From: an uncultured Oceanobacillus sp. | GTDB lineage: Bacteria > Bacillota > Bacilli > Bacillales > Amphibacillaceae | Length of the DNA: 64,000 nucleotides | Assembly: GCA_938004015.1 (NCBI GenBank) | Contig: CALKWU010000228.1 | Coordinates: 1 to 64,000, forward strand | Reading direction: 5' to 3' | Part shown: piece by piece, positions 25,343-34,515 of the stretch | Layout of the letters: each line of letters begins with the position of its first letter | Position numbering within the stretch: the first letter of the stretch is position 1 | Notes under the pieces: model-generated | The model's database searches: none | Seen by the model: only the letters and a program-made list of their open reading frames with translations | Told to the model about the DNA's origin: nothing | Made by a program: the position numbers and the translations under genes

Positions 25343-25849
25343 GTGAAAAATACCCAAAATGAAAGTATCCGAAAACTGTCAAGGAAATTGTTCGGACAAG
25401 CAATCTTCATCGGATGGATAGGCGGCATCCTCTGGAGCGCTTGTTTTGCCGTCGCATATTATTTCAACTTTACGGAAATTGCACCAAAAACATATTTTTT
25501 AAAGCCATGGTTTCACAAAGAATGGACGGACCAGTTCAGCGGACACCTCATTTCCATCCTGATTGCGGGAATCCTTTCCTTGATTCCTGCAATATTCTAT
25601 TTCGTTACACTGAAAAGAATCCATTCTGTATGGGTAGGTGTCGGGTTTGGCATCGTTTTATGGGCAATCGTATTTTTCTTGTTACAACCCATGCTTACGT
25701 ATACTAAACCGATGTACGAACTCCGGCATGAAACATGGGTGACAAGCATTTGCATATTTATATTATACGGTGTTTTTGTCGGATATTCCATAGCTTACAA
25801 TTATCATGAAACAGTGATCCGTATGCTGAAACGGAAGACGGAAACTTGA
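25343..25849 (+). CDS. yqhR: YqhR family membrane protein
   Basis: 168 residues from a GTG at 25343 with GGGGGTGAT upstream. Four membrane helices (about 18-42, 66-88, 97-116 and 133-155). Sequence pattern (GQAIFIGWIGGILWS, KTYFLKPWFHKEW) and place before the yqhT peptidase fit B. subtilis YqhR. Its function is unknown. No terminator is seen before the next gene, so partial co-transcription is possible. Confidence 0.85.
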   Translation: MKNTQNESIRKLSRKLFGQAIFIGWIGGILWSACFAVAYYFNFTEIAPKTYFLKPWFHKEWTDQFSGHLISILIAGILSLIPAIFYFVTLKRIHSVWVGVGFGIVLWAIVFFLLQPMLTYTKPMYELRHETWVTSICIFILYGVFVGYSIAYNYHETVIRMLKRKTET

Positions 25850-25943
25850 CGCCTTCTAAAAAAGTTACCATTCCCTCCAGCATTATGATACACTAAAAAT
25901 CACAAGGTATATCACTGATGCATGGAGAGAGGGTATTCAGAAA

Positions 25944-27005
25944 ATGGTCAAATTGCAAAAATTAAGAGAAAAACTTTTGGAACATGACTTAGATGCCATG
26001 ATCATAGCCAGTCCGATCAACAGACGATATATTAGTGGTTTCACGGGAAGTGCGGGAGTCGTACTTGTTTCCGAAAAAGATGCCCGTTTCATTACGGACT
26101 TCCGCTATACGGAACAAGCGGAAAAACAGGCGAAAGGGTTCCAAGTGATCGAGCACGAACAAGCGATTGAAGTGGAAGTCAATGAGCAATTGAAAGCGAT
26201 GAATGTCAAACGGGTTGGATTTGAAAAGGACTATATTACATATGCCCAATATGAAACATATCGAAAAACGTTCGAGGTGGAACTCGTACCTGTAAGTGGG
26301 CTTGTCGAAGAATTACGCATGGTGAAAACGGAAGAAGAATTGGCAATTATGAAAAAGGCTGCAAAAATTGCGGACGATGCATTTCTCCACATTCAGTCTT
26401 TCATTATGCCTGGTGTGAAAGAAATTGAAATCGCTAATGAGCTTGAATTTTTCATGCGCAAACAAGGCGCAGATTCTTCCAGTTTCGACACGATTGTCGC
26501 TTCCGGTTACCGTTCTGCCATGCCGCATGGTGTCGCTTCTGAAAAAGAAATCCAATCCGGGGAGCTCGTCACTTTGGATTATGGCGCACTTTATGAAGGA
26601 TATTGTTCTGACATAACGCGGACGGTGGCCGTAGGTGAAGTGAGCGATGAACTTCGAAAAATCTATGATATCGTCTTAGAAGCGAATATGCGTGGGGTAA
26701 AGAAAATCAGAGCAGGGATGACCGGCCGGGAAGCGGATGCAATCACAAGGGATTACATCAAGGAAATGGGATATGGTGGAAACTTCGGCCACTCGACAGG
26801 ACACGGCCTCGGAATGGAAGTCCATGAAGCACCAAGATTATCCCATCGTTCGGATGATGTCTTGAAACCGGGAATGGTCGTCACCGTGGAACCTGGCATT
26901 TATGTACAAGGTCTTGGCGGTTGCCGGATCGAAGACGACATTGTCATTACGGAGAGTGGCAATGAGCGCTTGACATTTTCAACGAAAGAATTCATCCAAC
27001 TTTAA
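25944..27005 (+). CDS. yqhT: M24-family Xaa-Pro aminopeptidase (YqhT/PepP-like)
   Basis: 353 residues. Creatinase-type N-terminal domain (1-125) followed by the pita-bread metallopeptidase domain. Dinuclear metal ligands are visible: the Asp of TLDYGALYEGYCSDITRT (two Asp), the His in GHSTGHGLGMEVHE, Glu in VTVEPGIYV and Glu in GGCRIEDD. It removes N-terminal residues before proline from peptides. Followed after 18 bases by efp, as in B. subtilis and many Firmicutes, where the pair is conserved; the aroQ gene that precedes it in B. subtilis is missing. Confidence 0.92.
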   Translation: MVKLQKLREKLLEHDLDAMIIASPINRRYISGFTGSAGVVLVSEKDARFITDFRYTEQAEKQAKGFQVIEHEQAIEVEVNEQLKAMNVKRVGFEKDYITYAQYETYRKTFEVELVPVSGLVEELRMVKTEEELAIMKKAAKIADDAFLHIQSFIMPGVKEIEIANELEFFMRKQGADSSSFDTIVASGYRSAMPHGVASEKEIQSGELVTLDYGALYEGYCSDITRTVAVGEVSDELRKIYDIVLEANMRGVKKIRAGMTGREADAITRDYIKEMGYGGNFGHSTGHGLGMEVHEAPRLSHRSDDVLKPGMVVTVEPGIYVQGLGGCRIEDDIVITESGNERLTFSTKEFIQL

Positions 27006-27023
27006 TATTTTAGGAGGTATACT

Positions 27024-27584
27024 ATGATTTCAGTTAACGATTTTAAAACAGGTCTCACCATTGAAGTGGACGGTGAGATTTTACAAGTCATCGAATTCCA
27101 ACACGTAAAGCCTGGAAAAGGTGCGGCGTTCGTCCGTTCAAAATTGCGAAACTTACGGAATGGCAACATCCAAGACAAAACATTCCGTGCCGGCGAAAAA
27201 GTGGCACGAGCGCACATAGAAACGAATAAAATGCAATATCTCTATGCTTCCGGCGAATCCCATACGTTTATGGACTTGAATACGTACGAACAAATTGAGA
27301 TTCCAGGAAGCCGCTTGGAACATGAGTTGCAATTCATCAAAGAAAATATGGAAGTGACTGTCATTTCTTATGAAGGTGAAGTTTTGGGGGTCGATTTGCC
27401 TAAAAACGTCGAACTTGAAGTGGTAGAGACAGAACCGGGGCTGAAAGGGGATACCGTAAGCGGCGGTTCCAAGCCTGCCAAATTGGAAACCGGTTTGACG
27501 GTGCAAGTGCCTCTGTTTGTAAATACGGGTGATGTGTTAGTCATCAGCACCGCTGATGGAAAATATGTTTCCCGTGCGAATTGA
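27024..27584 (+). CDS. efp: translation elongation factor P
   Basis: 186 residues with three beta domains of the family; TTAGGAGGT before the ATG. It rescues ribosomes stalled on polyproline. Lys32 in [10 protein letters not shown] is the tip residue that in B. subtilis is modified with 5-aminopentanol. The C-terminal marks [18 protein letters not shown] and [11 protein letters not shown] are present. Co-transcribed with the preceding peptidase; a strong terminator follows. Confidence 0.96.
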   Translation: MISVNDFKTGLTIEVDGEILQVIEFQHVKPGKGAAFVRSKLRNLRNGNIQDKTFRAGEKVARAHIETNKMQYLYASGESHTFMDLNTYEQIEIPGSRLEHELQFIKENMEVTVISYEGEVLGVDLPKNVELEVVETEPGLKGDTVSGGSKPAKLETGLTVQVPLFVNTGDVLVISTADGKYVSRAN

Positions 27585-27593
27585 TGTCGTGTA

Positions 27594-27637
27594 AAAATAA
27601 TAAATGGTTCCGACTTTTCGGAACCATTTATTATTTT
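27594..27637. terminator. bidirectional terminator after efp
   Basis: A perfect 20-base-pair stem, AAAATAATAAATGGTTCCGA with TCGGAACCATTTATTATTTT, and a four-base loop; shared with the convergent anti-sigma gene. Confidence 0.92.
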
Positions 27638-27644
27638 CAATAGA

Positions 27645-28388
27645 TTAACGATTCGATTTCACCGGTATGATGAACAAATCCGGGCCTGTAGGTTTCTTGC
27701 TGCCTCCAAGCGGCTCTAAGCTCGCTTTGACGATTTTAAAATTTTCCACTTCCATTCCTTTTACATAAATCGTCGTCGAACCGTTATCAATGGGGAGAAT
27801 TTCCGCATGCATATCATTATCATCATAAATGAACCACAACTGATAGTCGTATTCGGAATAGTTTTTCAAACCTTCCACCCGAAGCAGGACTTCTTTATTT
27901 TTGTCGTTTACCCACATATTCCCGGTTACATTCGGAAAATCGGTGGTGTAGGGGATGACATCGAGCCGTTTCGTATCATTCGTCAACCGGATGTCGCTTT
28001 CGTTGATTTCTTTATTATGCACGACTTGATATGTCGAAGCGTCATCCGCTCCAAAGAAAGACAATTGATCGATAGATCCTTTATAAGCAATCAAGCTCAT
28101 GATAATAGCCGTAATTGCGAGCATGCTTGCTCCCGCATAGACGAGTGGCCTTTTTTTATAAAACTTGTCTCTCTTTTTCTTCTGGATGCTTTGCCATATC
28201 CTTTCCCTTAAACTGGTTGACGGTTTTTCCAGCGTTTCTTCTTGCAGCGTATCTTTCCAATATTTGAAAGTCAATCCACATTCTCGACAATGTTTCAAAT
28301 GGTGACCGATGCTCCGTTTCTCCTTAATGGAAGCATTTCCTAAAATATAGTCGATCAGCTTTTCTTCTGGAATATGTTTTTTTGTCAT
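27645..28388 (-). CDS. RskA-type anti-sigma factor with zinc anti-sigma domain
   Basis: 247 residues from the ATG at 28388 (GGGGGTGG upstream); it overlaps the sigma gene as ATGA. N-terminal zinc-associated anti-sigma (ZAS) motif H-x3-C-x2-C in GHHLKHCRECG (about 28-38), one membrane helix (about 81-101, YAGASMLAITAIIMSLIAY) and an extracellular RskA domain ending in the typical SLEPLGGSKKPTGPDLF. It should hold its ECF sigma factor at the membrane until the outer domain is cut. It works against the upstream sigma gene; the inducing signal is unknown but likely at the envelope. Confidence 0.9.
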   Translation of the reverse strand: MTKKHIPEEKLIDYILGNASIKEKRSIGHHLKHCRECGLTFKYWKDTLQEETLEKPSTSLRERIWQSIQKKKRDKFYKKRPLVYAGASMLAITAIIMSLIAYKGSIDQLSFFGADDASTYQVVHNKEINESDIRLTNDTKRLDVIPYTTDFPNVTGNMWVNDKNKEVLLRVEGLKNYSEYDYQLWFIYDDNDMHAEILPIDNGSTTIYVKGMEVENFKIVKASLEPLGGSKKPTGPDLFIIPVKSNR

Positions 28389-28960
28389 TGTTGTTTTCCA
28401 CCCCCATCTGACTCCAACCAATGGATGATGGGTTTTTGTTTACGCAAGTTATTCAAACCGTAGCGGATGAAAGATTTCACTGAACCGAGCGGTTTCTTCA
28501 TTTGATCCGCGATCGAACGATGGGTCTCCCCTTGGAAATACGATAAATAGATCGCTTTTCTTTGTTTCTCCGGAAGTTCTTTCAATGCTTCCAAAATCAT
28601 GTTCTTCTCAATCGATTGCAAAACTTGGACGTCCACCCCTGTCACTTTTCTCATATCGATTTCTTCCAATTTGTTGACGAGGAGTGGTTTCTTTTTTCGG
28701 AGTCGGTCGATCGACTTGCTTTTCGTTTTTACTGCGAGCCATGCTTTTACGCTTCCCCGATCGGCATCGTATTGCTTTAAATTTTGCAAAACATCGAGAA
28801 ACACGTCATGGCAAATATCTTCCGCTTCTTGTTCATTCCTGACGAATTTCAGGGCAATGTGGTAAACGAAAGCAATGTGTTTGTCGTAAAAATCGTTGAA
28901 AGATTCTCTGGATCCTTCCTGGATTTTTTTCATCAGACGGACACTTTCTTTTTCATCCAC
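28385..28960 (-). CDS. ECF RNA polymerase sigma factor
   Basis: 191 residues from a GTG at 28960 with GGAGGCGA nine bases upstream. Region 2 (FNDFYDKHIAFVYHIALKFV, NEQEAEDICHDVFLDVL) and region 4 (LPEKQRKAIYLSYFQGETHR, PLGSVKSFIRYGLNNLR) are clear. A two-region group IV sigma factor, paired with the RskA-type anti-sigma downstream. No B. subtilis equivalent is known to me at this position. It is divergent from a NEW3/ABC operon 149 bases away, a likely target; promoter motifs in that gap are not clear enough to call. Confidence 0.92.
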   Translation of the reverse strand: MDEKESVRLMKKIQEGSRESFNDFYDKHIAFVYHIALKFVRNEQEAEDICHDVFLDVLQNLKQYDADRGSVKAWLAVKTKSKSIDRLRKKKPLLVNKLEEIDMRKVTGVDVQVLQSIEKNMILEALKELPEKQRKAIYLSYFQGETHRSIADQMKKPLGSVKSFIRYGLNNLRKQKPIIHWLESDGGGKQQ

Positions 28961-29109
28961 ATTGTCTCGCCTCCATCGATAGTCAATTCCTCTATGTTTC
29001 GAATAAAAATATCTTTATCCATATTTTACAATATTTTTTCTATAAATAAATCCAAAATGACCGCTCATGCGTACCTATTATGAATAAAGAAAAAGGAAGG
29101 ATGAGTACA

Positions 29110-30258
29110 TTGAAAAAGAAAATTTCACTTATGCTTGCTTTATCTTTATTGTTGTTTGCTCTCGGGGCAAACCCGGCATCAGCGCAAGTATTGCTTTACA
29201 CCCCTTATACGGGACTTGCCGTAACACCGGGAGAAACGATTGATTATTCAGTCGATGTCATCAATGATGGAGATGACATTCAGCATTTGACCTTTGACAT
29301 GCAAGGTCTGCCGGAAGGATGGGAGTATCAAATCACATCCGGCGGAAAAGCAGTACAACAACTTTCTGTCCGGGGAAATGAAGAAGAGTCTTTATCTGTT
29401 GAAGTGAATGTTCCTTTTGATGTGGAACAAGAAGATTATGAATTCACACTTGTCGCTACCGATCAAAACGGTAACCGTTCGACATTACCATTCATCGTTA
29501 CACTTACGGAAGAAGGGACAGATGCGACTGAGCTGAATGTCGATCAACCGAACTTACAAGGCCAAACCGATTCATCTTTTTCCTATTCAGCAACGATCCG
29601 GAACCGTACGGCAAATGAACAAAACTACGCTTTGACCGCGAACGCTCCTGAAGGTTGGGCTGTCGTATTCAAATCCGGTGGTGACAACATCACCTCCATT
29701 ACGGTGGAACCGAATAGTGAAAAAGATTTGACGATCGATGTCATTCCACCGGAAAATGCGAGTGCCGACACGTATGAAATTGAAGTATCAGCAGCCGGAA
29801 GCGGTACACAAGCTGAAACGACATTGGAAACCGTAATCACCGGTTCCTATGATCTTGTATTGACGACGCAGAATGAGACGTTGAGTACAGATATCCAAGC
29901 AGGAGGAGACCGTGTCATCGACTTAGTGATCCAAAACAATGGAACCGCTCCTGTGACAAATGTTGAATTATCGGCTTCCACACCAACGGATTGGGAAACG
30001 GAATTCGATAATAGCACCATCCCGGAAATTGGGCCAGGTGAATCGGCGACTGTGAAAGCGACGTTGACAGCTTCTAATGAAGCGATTGCAGGTGATTATG
30101 TCACAACTTTCACTGCATCTGCCCAAGAAACATCTGCTGAAGCCGACATTCGGGTATCCGTAAAAACTTCCACCGCTTGGGGAATCGTGAGCATTTTAAT
30201 TATCGGGGCGATTGTCGTCGGCATTTATTACTTGATGAGAAAATACGGGAGGAGATGA
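29110..30258 (+). CDS. NEW3-domain exported membrane protein
   Basis: 382 residues from a TTG at 29110 (GGAAGG nine bases upstream), which gives a clean signal peptide (MKKKISLMLALSLLLFALGA, cut after ASA). Three to four repeats of an immunoglobulin-like NEW3 type fold follow, each with the pattern of a hydrophobic strand then G-W (for example GLPEGWEYQITSGG, APEGWAVVFKSGG, TPTDWETEF), then a C-terminal membrane helix (about 355-376) and a basic end. COG1470-like. Topology: large outer part, tail anchor. It sits directly before an ABC ATPase (start at the stop codon) and a permease, so it is probably the outer, substrate-facing part of this exporter. Function not known. Confidence 0.85.
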   Translation: MKKKISLMLALSLLLFALGANPASAQVLLYTPYTGLAVTPGETIDYSVDVINDGDDIQHLTFDMQGLPEGWEYQITSGGKAVQQLSVRGNEEESLSVEVNVPFDVEQEDYEFTLVATDQNGNRSTLPFIVTLTEEGTDATELNVDQPNLQGQTDSSFSYSATIRNRTANEQNYALTANAPEGWAVVFKSGGDNITSITVEPNSEKDLTIDVIPPENASADTYEIEVSAAGSGTQAETTLETVITGSYDLVLTTQNETLSTDIQAGGDRVIDLVIQNNGTAPVTNVELSASTPTDWETEFDNSTIPEIGPGESATVKATLTASNEAIAGDYVTTFTASAQETSAEADIRVSVKTSTAWGIVSILIIGAIVVGIYYLMRKYGRR

Positions 30259-30260
30259 GG

Positions 30261-31214
30261 GTGACACAACCGATCATCGAACTGGATAAAGTGAGTAAAA
30301 CTTACGACGACCAGTATGCCGTGAACAAACTGACCCTCAAAATCAATAAGGGAGAAATTTTCGGTTTATTAGGACCGAATGGAGCAGGAAAAACGACGAC
30401 GATATTAATGATCCTCGGGTTAAGTGAGCCGACGGAAGGAAAAATCCGGGTTGCCGGAATTGACTCGGTGAGAAACCCGATTGACGTGAAACGGAAAGTC
30501 GGCTACCTTCCCGATAATGTCGGCTTTTATCAAAACATGACCGGCAGGGAAAATTTGATTTATACGGCGGAATTGAATCAAATCCCAAGGAAGAAAGCGG
30601 AAAAACGAGCAGCTTATCTATTGGAAAAAGTGAATTTGACAGATGCGGCAGATAAGAAAACCGGGAAATATTCCCGGGGGATGAAACAACGGTTAGGGTT
30701 GGCGGATGTTTTGATGAAAGATCCTGAAGTCATCATTCTCGATGAACCGACCCTCGGCATTGACCCGGAAGGTGTTCGGGAATTGTTGCAATTAATCCGG
30801 ACATTGAGTCAAGAAGAGAATATAACAGTTTTACTATCATCCCACCATTTGCATCAAGTCCAGAAAATTTGCGATCGTGTCGGTATATTTGTGAAAGGAG
30901 AATTGCTTGCTCACGGGACAATAGAATCTCTTTCCAAACAATTGTTTGATGAAGAAACGATGACGATCCAAGTGGAAGCTTCCCCAATCGATGATGTGTT
31001 GATCGAGCGAATTCGGAAAATCAACAATGTGAAAAAAGTGGAGCGCACGGAATCCGGACTCGACATTTATGTGAATGAAAATGTGACTGCAGTGATTGCA
31101 AAGACAATAGTCGATTCCGGTGCTTCCCTTTACCATCTTTCCAACAAAGATCTTGGACTTGACGAAATCTATCATCGTTATTTTGAAGGGCGTGATGTAC
31201 GTGAATCTCGCTAG
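30261..31214 (+). CDS. ABC transporter ATP-binding protein
   Basis: 317 residues from a GTG at 30261, placed eight bases after GGAGG; the ATG at 30255 is too close to the ribosome site. All motor motifs are present: Walker A LLGPNGAGKTTT, signature YSRGMKQRLGLAD, Walker B VIILDEPTLGIDP and H-loop LLSSHHL, plus the extended C-terminal domain common in ABC-2 exporters. It begins within three bases of the NEW3 gene stop and overlaps the permease by 20 bases, so the three proteins are made together. Confidence 0.93.
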   Translation: MTQPIIELDKVSKTYDDQYAVNKLTLKINKGEIFGLLGPNGAGKTTTILMILGLSEPTEGKIRVAGIDSVRNPIDVKRKVGYLPDNVGFYQNMTGRENLIYTAELNQIPRKKAEKRAAYLLEKVNLTDAADKKTGKYSRGMKQRLGLADVLMKDPEVIILDEPTLGIDPEGVRELLQLIRTLSQEENITVLLSSHHLHQVQKICDRVGIFVKGELLAHGTIESLSKQLFDEETMTIQVEASPIDDVLIERIRKINNVKKVERTESGLDIYVNENVTAVIAKTIVDSGASLYHLSNKDLGLDEIYHRYFEGRDVRESR

Positions 31215-32232
31215 ACGGTTGAAAACTTTGACGATTAATAGAAAGGAAAAATTTGAGCAAGACCGTCTTGAATCACAAGCTTTTTCGGTCATCGTACGGA
31301 AAGAAACGACTGATTTTATCCGTAGTTTCCGCATCATTATCCTGCTTGCGATCATATTGCTCGCTTGTTTCGGATCTCTCTATACAGCAATCACTGCAAT
31401 TTCTGACGCCATTGATACAGGAAACGCAGAAAGAATCGGTGGTGATGCCGATTTGTTTTTGAAATTGTTTACCGTGTCTGACGGAACACTTCCGCCATTC
31501 ATCACCTTTGTCGGATTGTTGGGTCCGTTATTCGGCATTGCCCTCGGATTTGATGCGATCAATTCTGAACGGAGCCGAGGCACACTCAACCGGCTCATGT
31601 CCCAACCGATTCCACGAGATCATGTGCTGAATGCGAAGTTTGTTGCCGCGCTCATGATTAATGTCGTGTTGTTTTTTACGTTGGGATTAGTCGTCACAGC
31701 GCTCGGGATCCTCATTTTAGGAATACCTCCGACACTGGAGGAGTTCTTACGGATTTTCAGTTTTCTTGTCGTTTGTATCATTTATATTGCATTTTGGTTG
31801 AACTTGGGAATCTTGTTTTCCGTCATCTTCAAAAATGCAGCGACATCTGCTTTAGCTTGTATCGGGGTTTGGCTGTTTTTCAATGTGTTCTATTCCATCA
31901 TCATCAACCTGATATCCGGTTCAATTCTAAAACCGGAAAGTGTAACGTCTGTTTCTGATGTCGTCAGCCATCAAGAATTCATCCTGAACTTGTTGCGCCT
32001 TTCACCAAACTACTTGTTCAGTGAAGCTACGACGATCCTGTTATCACCATCTGTCCGTTCATTGGGACCGCTCACGATGGAACAAACGGTGGGGGCGATC
32101 GCGGGTCCATTACCGCTGAGCCAAAGTTTATTGCTCATTTGGCCTCAATTGACCGGGTTAATCGCTGCAACGCTCATCTGTTTCGCTATCGCTTATGTCA
32201 TTTTCATGCGTCAAGAAATCAGGACAAATTGA
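31195..32232 (+). CDS. ABC-2 type transporter permease
   Basis: 345 residues from the ATG at 31195 (AAGGGCG upstream), overlapping the ATPase gene. About six membrane helices: one near residue 45, a cluster from 105 to 250 and one at the C-terminus (LLIWPQLTGLIAATLICFAI). Contains the ABC-2 linker region DAINSERSRGTLNRLMSQPI, which touches the ATPase. Exporter of unknown cargo; the linked NEW3 protein suggests an envelope or peptide-stress role. A terminator follows directly. Confidence 0.9.
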   Translation: MYVNLARRLKTLTINRKEKFEQDRLESQAFSVIVRKETTDFIRSFRIIILLAIILLACFGSLYTAITAISDAIDTGNAERIGGDADLFLKLFTVSDGTLPPFITFVGLLGPLFGIALGFDAINSERSRGTLNRLMSQPIPRDHVLNAKFVAALMINVVLFFTLGLVVTALGILILGIPPTLEEFLRIFSFLVVCIIYIAFWLNLGILFSVIFKNAATSALACIGVWLFFNVFYSIIINLISGSILKPESVTSVSDVVSHQEFILNLLRLSPNYLFSEATTILLSPSVRSLGPLTMEQTVGAIAGPLPLSQSLLLIWPQLTGLIAATLICFAIAYVIFMRQEIRTN

Positions 32233-32247
32233 TATCATCAATTATTT

Positions 32248-32281
32248 GGACTGGATCTTCTGGAAGATCCGGTCTTTTTTT
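32248..32281 (+). terminator. terminator of the NEW3-ABC operon
   Basis: GGACTGGATCTTC pairs with GAAGATCCGGTC around TG, followed by eight T. Confidence 0.88.
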
Positions 32282-32323
32282 GCTCCCGGCAGATTCCATC
32301 GTTTATAAACGTGGTGGCTACTA

Positions 32324-32351
32324 GCATATTTTCGGTTATTGGACATACATT
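32324..32351 (+). promoter_or_regulatory. sigma-E promoter of spoIIIAA-AH
   Basis: GCATATT (32324-32330), 13-base spacer, CATACATT (32344-32351). Both elements match the mother-cell sigma-E consensus closely. Confidence 0.85.
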
Positions 32352-32393
32352 TTCTATATAGTCCAAGCAAAAATGATAGGGGAATCGGAAACG

Positions 32394-33317
32394 ATGGAAG
32401 AAATTTTACGTATATTTCCATTAGAAGTGAAAAACTATCTTGCCGCCCATATCGGCAACCGCTGGGACAAGTTGGAGGAGATCCGTTTTCGGCTCCATCA
32501 GCCGATTGAATTGATCTTTGAAGATCGGGTGGAGTGGATGGACCACTTCGTACCAAAAAGGGAAACGGGCACATATTTAGTCAATCAATTGAGTGAATAC
32601 TCCTTATATCGGATGGAAAATGAATTACGCGAAGGCTATATCACGATAGAAGGCGGTCACCGGGTCGGTATTGCCGGGAAAGTGAATACAGTGTCAGGTT
32701 CCGTTCAGGCGATTCAAAACATAACGTTTTTCAACATCCGGATTGCAAGACAAAAATTAGGGGTAGCGGAACCGTTTCTTCCGTATATCCTTGAAAAAAA
32801 TTATTTGAATACGTTAATCATCGGTCCTCCCCAGTCGGGAAAAACGACATTGATCCGTGATATCGTGCGGATCATTTCATCAGGTTGGAAACATGAACCG
32901 GCAAGAAAAGTCGCAGTCATTGATGAACGTTCGGAAATCGGGGCTTCCATTCAAGGGATTCCTCAACATGACCTCGGGTTACGGACAGATGTCATGGACG
33001 CATGTCCGAAAGCGGAAGGAATGATGATGATGATCCGTTCCATGTCCCCGGAAGTGATGGTCGTTGATGAAATCGGCGGCAAGAAAGATGTGGATGCACT
33101 GTCGGAAGCAATCCACTCTGGTGTGACCATCATTTGTTCCATCCATGGAAGTTCATTGGAAACGATCAAAAACCGGCCACTTGTGAAATATATGCTCCAG
33201 TCTGATATGTTCAAACGATTCATCGTTCTTGGAAAACGTTCGGTTTTCAAACAACGGATCCAAATTTATGATGAATCCGGCCATAAAATCAAAACCTTCG
33301 GGGATGGATGGACATGA
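32394..33317 (+). CDS. spoIIIAA: stage III sporulation protein AA (ATPase)
   Basis: 307 residues, the same length as in B. subtilis, from the ATG at 32394 (GGGGAA upstream). A traffic-ATPase related to GspE: Walker A IIGPPQSGKTTLIRD, Walker B VMVVDEIGG and CSIHGSSLE. It powers the SpoIIIA-SpoIIQ channel that links mother cell and forespore and keeps sigma-G active. First gene of the octet under the sigma-E promoter. Confidence 0.95.
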   Translation: MEEILRIFPLEVKNYLAAHIGNRWDKLEEIRFRLHQPIELIFEDRVEWMDHFVPKRETGTYLVNQLSEYSLYRMENELREGYITIEGGHRVGIAGKVNTVSGSVQAIQNITFFNIRIARQKLGVAEPFLPYILEKNYLNTLIIGPPQSGKTTLIRDIVRIISSGWKHEPARKVAVIDERSEIGASIQGIPQHDLGLRTDVMDACPKAEGMMMMIRSMSPEVMVVDEIGGKKDVDALSEAIHSGVTIICSIHGSSLETIKNRPLVKYMLQSDMFKRFIVLGKRSVFKQRIQIYDESGHKIKTFGDGWT

Positions 33318-33823
33318 AATGGATCGGAGCACTCTTTCTTATCATTGCTTCCACATCAATCGGTTTGTATATCAGCAATCAATTTGAAAAACGTCCAAAA
33401 CATATTAGACAGTTGGAAAGTGCGTTGCAATTGTTGGAAGCCGAAATTACGTACAGCCAAATACCGTTACAAATGGCCTTTGAAAGAATTGCTGCCCATT
33501 TGCCTCATCCGATGAAGGAGTTTTTTTCGGCGCTCAGTGAAGAGATGGCACGTGAAAAAGACTTTATGGAAGTTTGGAATAGAGAAGTCGATCGATTAGC
33601 TGTTTGGACTAGTTTGAAAACGAATGAAATAGAAATCATGAGACAGTTCGGAAACTCCTTAGGGCAGCATGACATCATCCAGCAACAAAAACAAATCCGC
33701 CTTGCTTTGACCCATTTGAACAGGGAAATGGAGGAAGCACGGGACGAGCATTATAAATACAGCAAGCTGGCAAGAAGTTTAGGTGTTCTATTAGGAGTAT
33801 TTCTCGCGATATTGCTCGTATAG
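33314..33823 (+). CDS. spoIIIAB: stage III sporulation protein AB
   Basis: 169 residues from the ATG at 33314, which overlaps the spoIIIAA stop (ATGA); another ATG at 33308 is possible. N-terminal hydrophobic segment (about 4-20), long helical middle and a C-terminal membrane helix (LGVLLGVFLAILLV). It resembles a GspF-like platform for the AA ATPase. RPKHIRQLESALQLLEAEI is the recognisable family stretch. Confidence 0.92.
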   Translation: MKWIGALFLIIASTSIGLYISNQFEKRPKHIRQLESALQLLEAEITYSQIPLQMAFERIAAHLPHPMKEFFSALSEEMAREKDFMEVWNREVDRLAVWTSLKTNEIEIMRQFGNSLGQHDIIQQQKQIRLALTHLNREMEEARDEHYKYSKLARSLGVLLGVFLAILLV

Positions 33824-33841
33824 TCAGAAAGGGGTATGGGC

Positions 33842-34042
33842 ATGCTCACCGATATTTCTGTGTTATTTCAAATTGCAGGAATCGGCATCATCGTTGCACT
33901 CATCCATACGATTTTAAAACAAATGGGCAAGGAGGAAATTGCACAGTTTGCGACATTGATCGGATTCATCATTGTTCTTTATATTGTGATCAATGGGTTG
34001 AATGATTTGCTCAATCAAATCCGATCGGTTTTTCTGTTTTGA
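33842..34042 (+). CDS. spoIIIAC: stage III sporulation protein AC
   Basis: 66 residues from the ATG at 33842 (AAAGGGG seven bases upstream); an ATG six bases earlier is too close to that site. Two membrane helices (about 8-25 and 38-55) separated by KQMGKEEIAQFATL, as in the family. Integral membrane part of the SpoIIIA-Q channel. Confidence 0.92.
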   Translation: MLTDISVLFQIAGIGIIVALIHTILKQMGKEEIAQFATLIGFIIVLYIVINGLNDLLNQIRSVFLF

Positions 34043-34111
34043 ATGGACGGGATAACAGTCCCGGTTGATTGTCTATAGATGGACAAGGAATAAATTCCGG
34101 GGAGAAAAAAT

Positions 34112-34504
34112 ATGGATATATTACAAATTGTAACGATTGCCATCATCGCCAGCATCATGTTCATCATTTTAAAAGACGTGAACCCGACTTTTGCTTTTTT
34201 CATCATCCTTTTTGTCGGCATCATGATTTTTGCCAGTGTCATCCAACAAATCCGTCTTATTTTCGAAGTGATCCAATCATTGGGAGAACAAGCGAACGTA
34301 TCCGGTCTCTACTTGGAAACGATTTTGAAAATCATCGGTATCGCTTATTTGGCGGAATTAGCGGCAAGTATTACGAAAGATGCCGGTCTCGACTCCATCG
34401 CAAAAAATATCGAGCTTGCCGGAAAGATTTTCATCTTATTGCTTGCGATACCGATCATCACTGCAGTGATAGAAACGATCGTCGGTTTTCTTCCTACGAT
34501 TTAA
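34112..34504 (+). CDS. spoIIIAD: stage III sporulation protein AD
   Basis: 130 residues; GGGGAG before the ATG. Four hydrophobic segments and family marks LYLETILKIIGIAYLAELAA and DAGLDSIA. A channel membrane component, usually acting with AC and AE. Separated from spoIIIAC by about 70 bases, the largest gap in this operon. Confidence 0.92.
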   Translation: MDILQIVTIAIIASIMFIILKDVNPTFAFFIILFVGIMIFASVIQQIRLIFEVIQSLGEQANVSGLYLETILKIIGIAYLAELAASITKDAGLDSIAKNIELAGKIFILLLAIPIITAVIETIVGFLPTI

Positions 34505-34515
34505 GGAGCAAGCAT

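Noticed and set aside
28961..29109. ECF-type promoter shared by the sigma and NEW3 operons
   Set aside because: Candidates such as GAAAC with TCGA 16 bases away appear on one strand only; no matching pair was found on the other, so no site is called.
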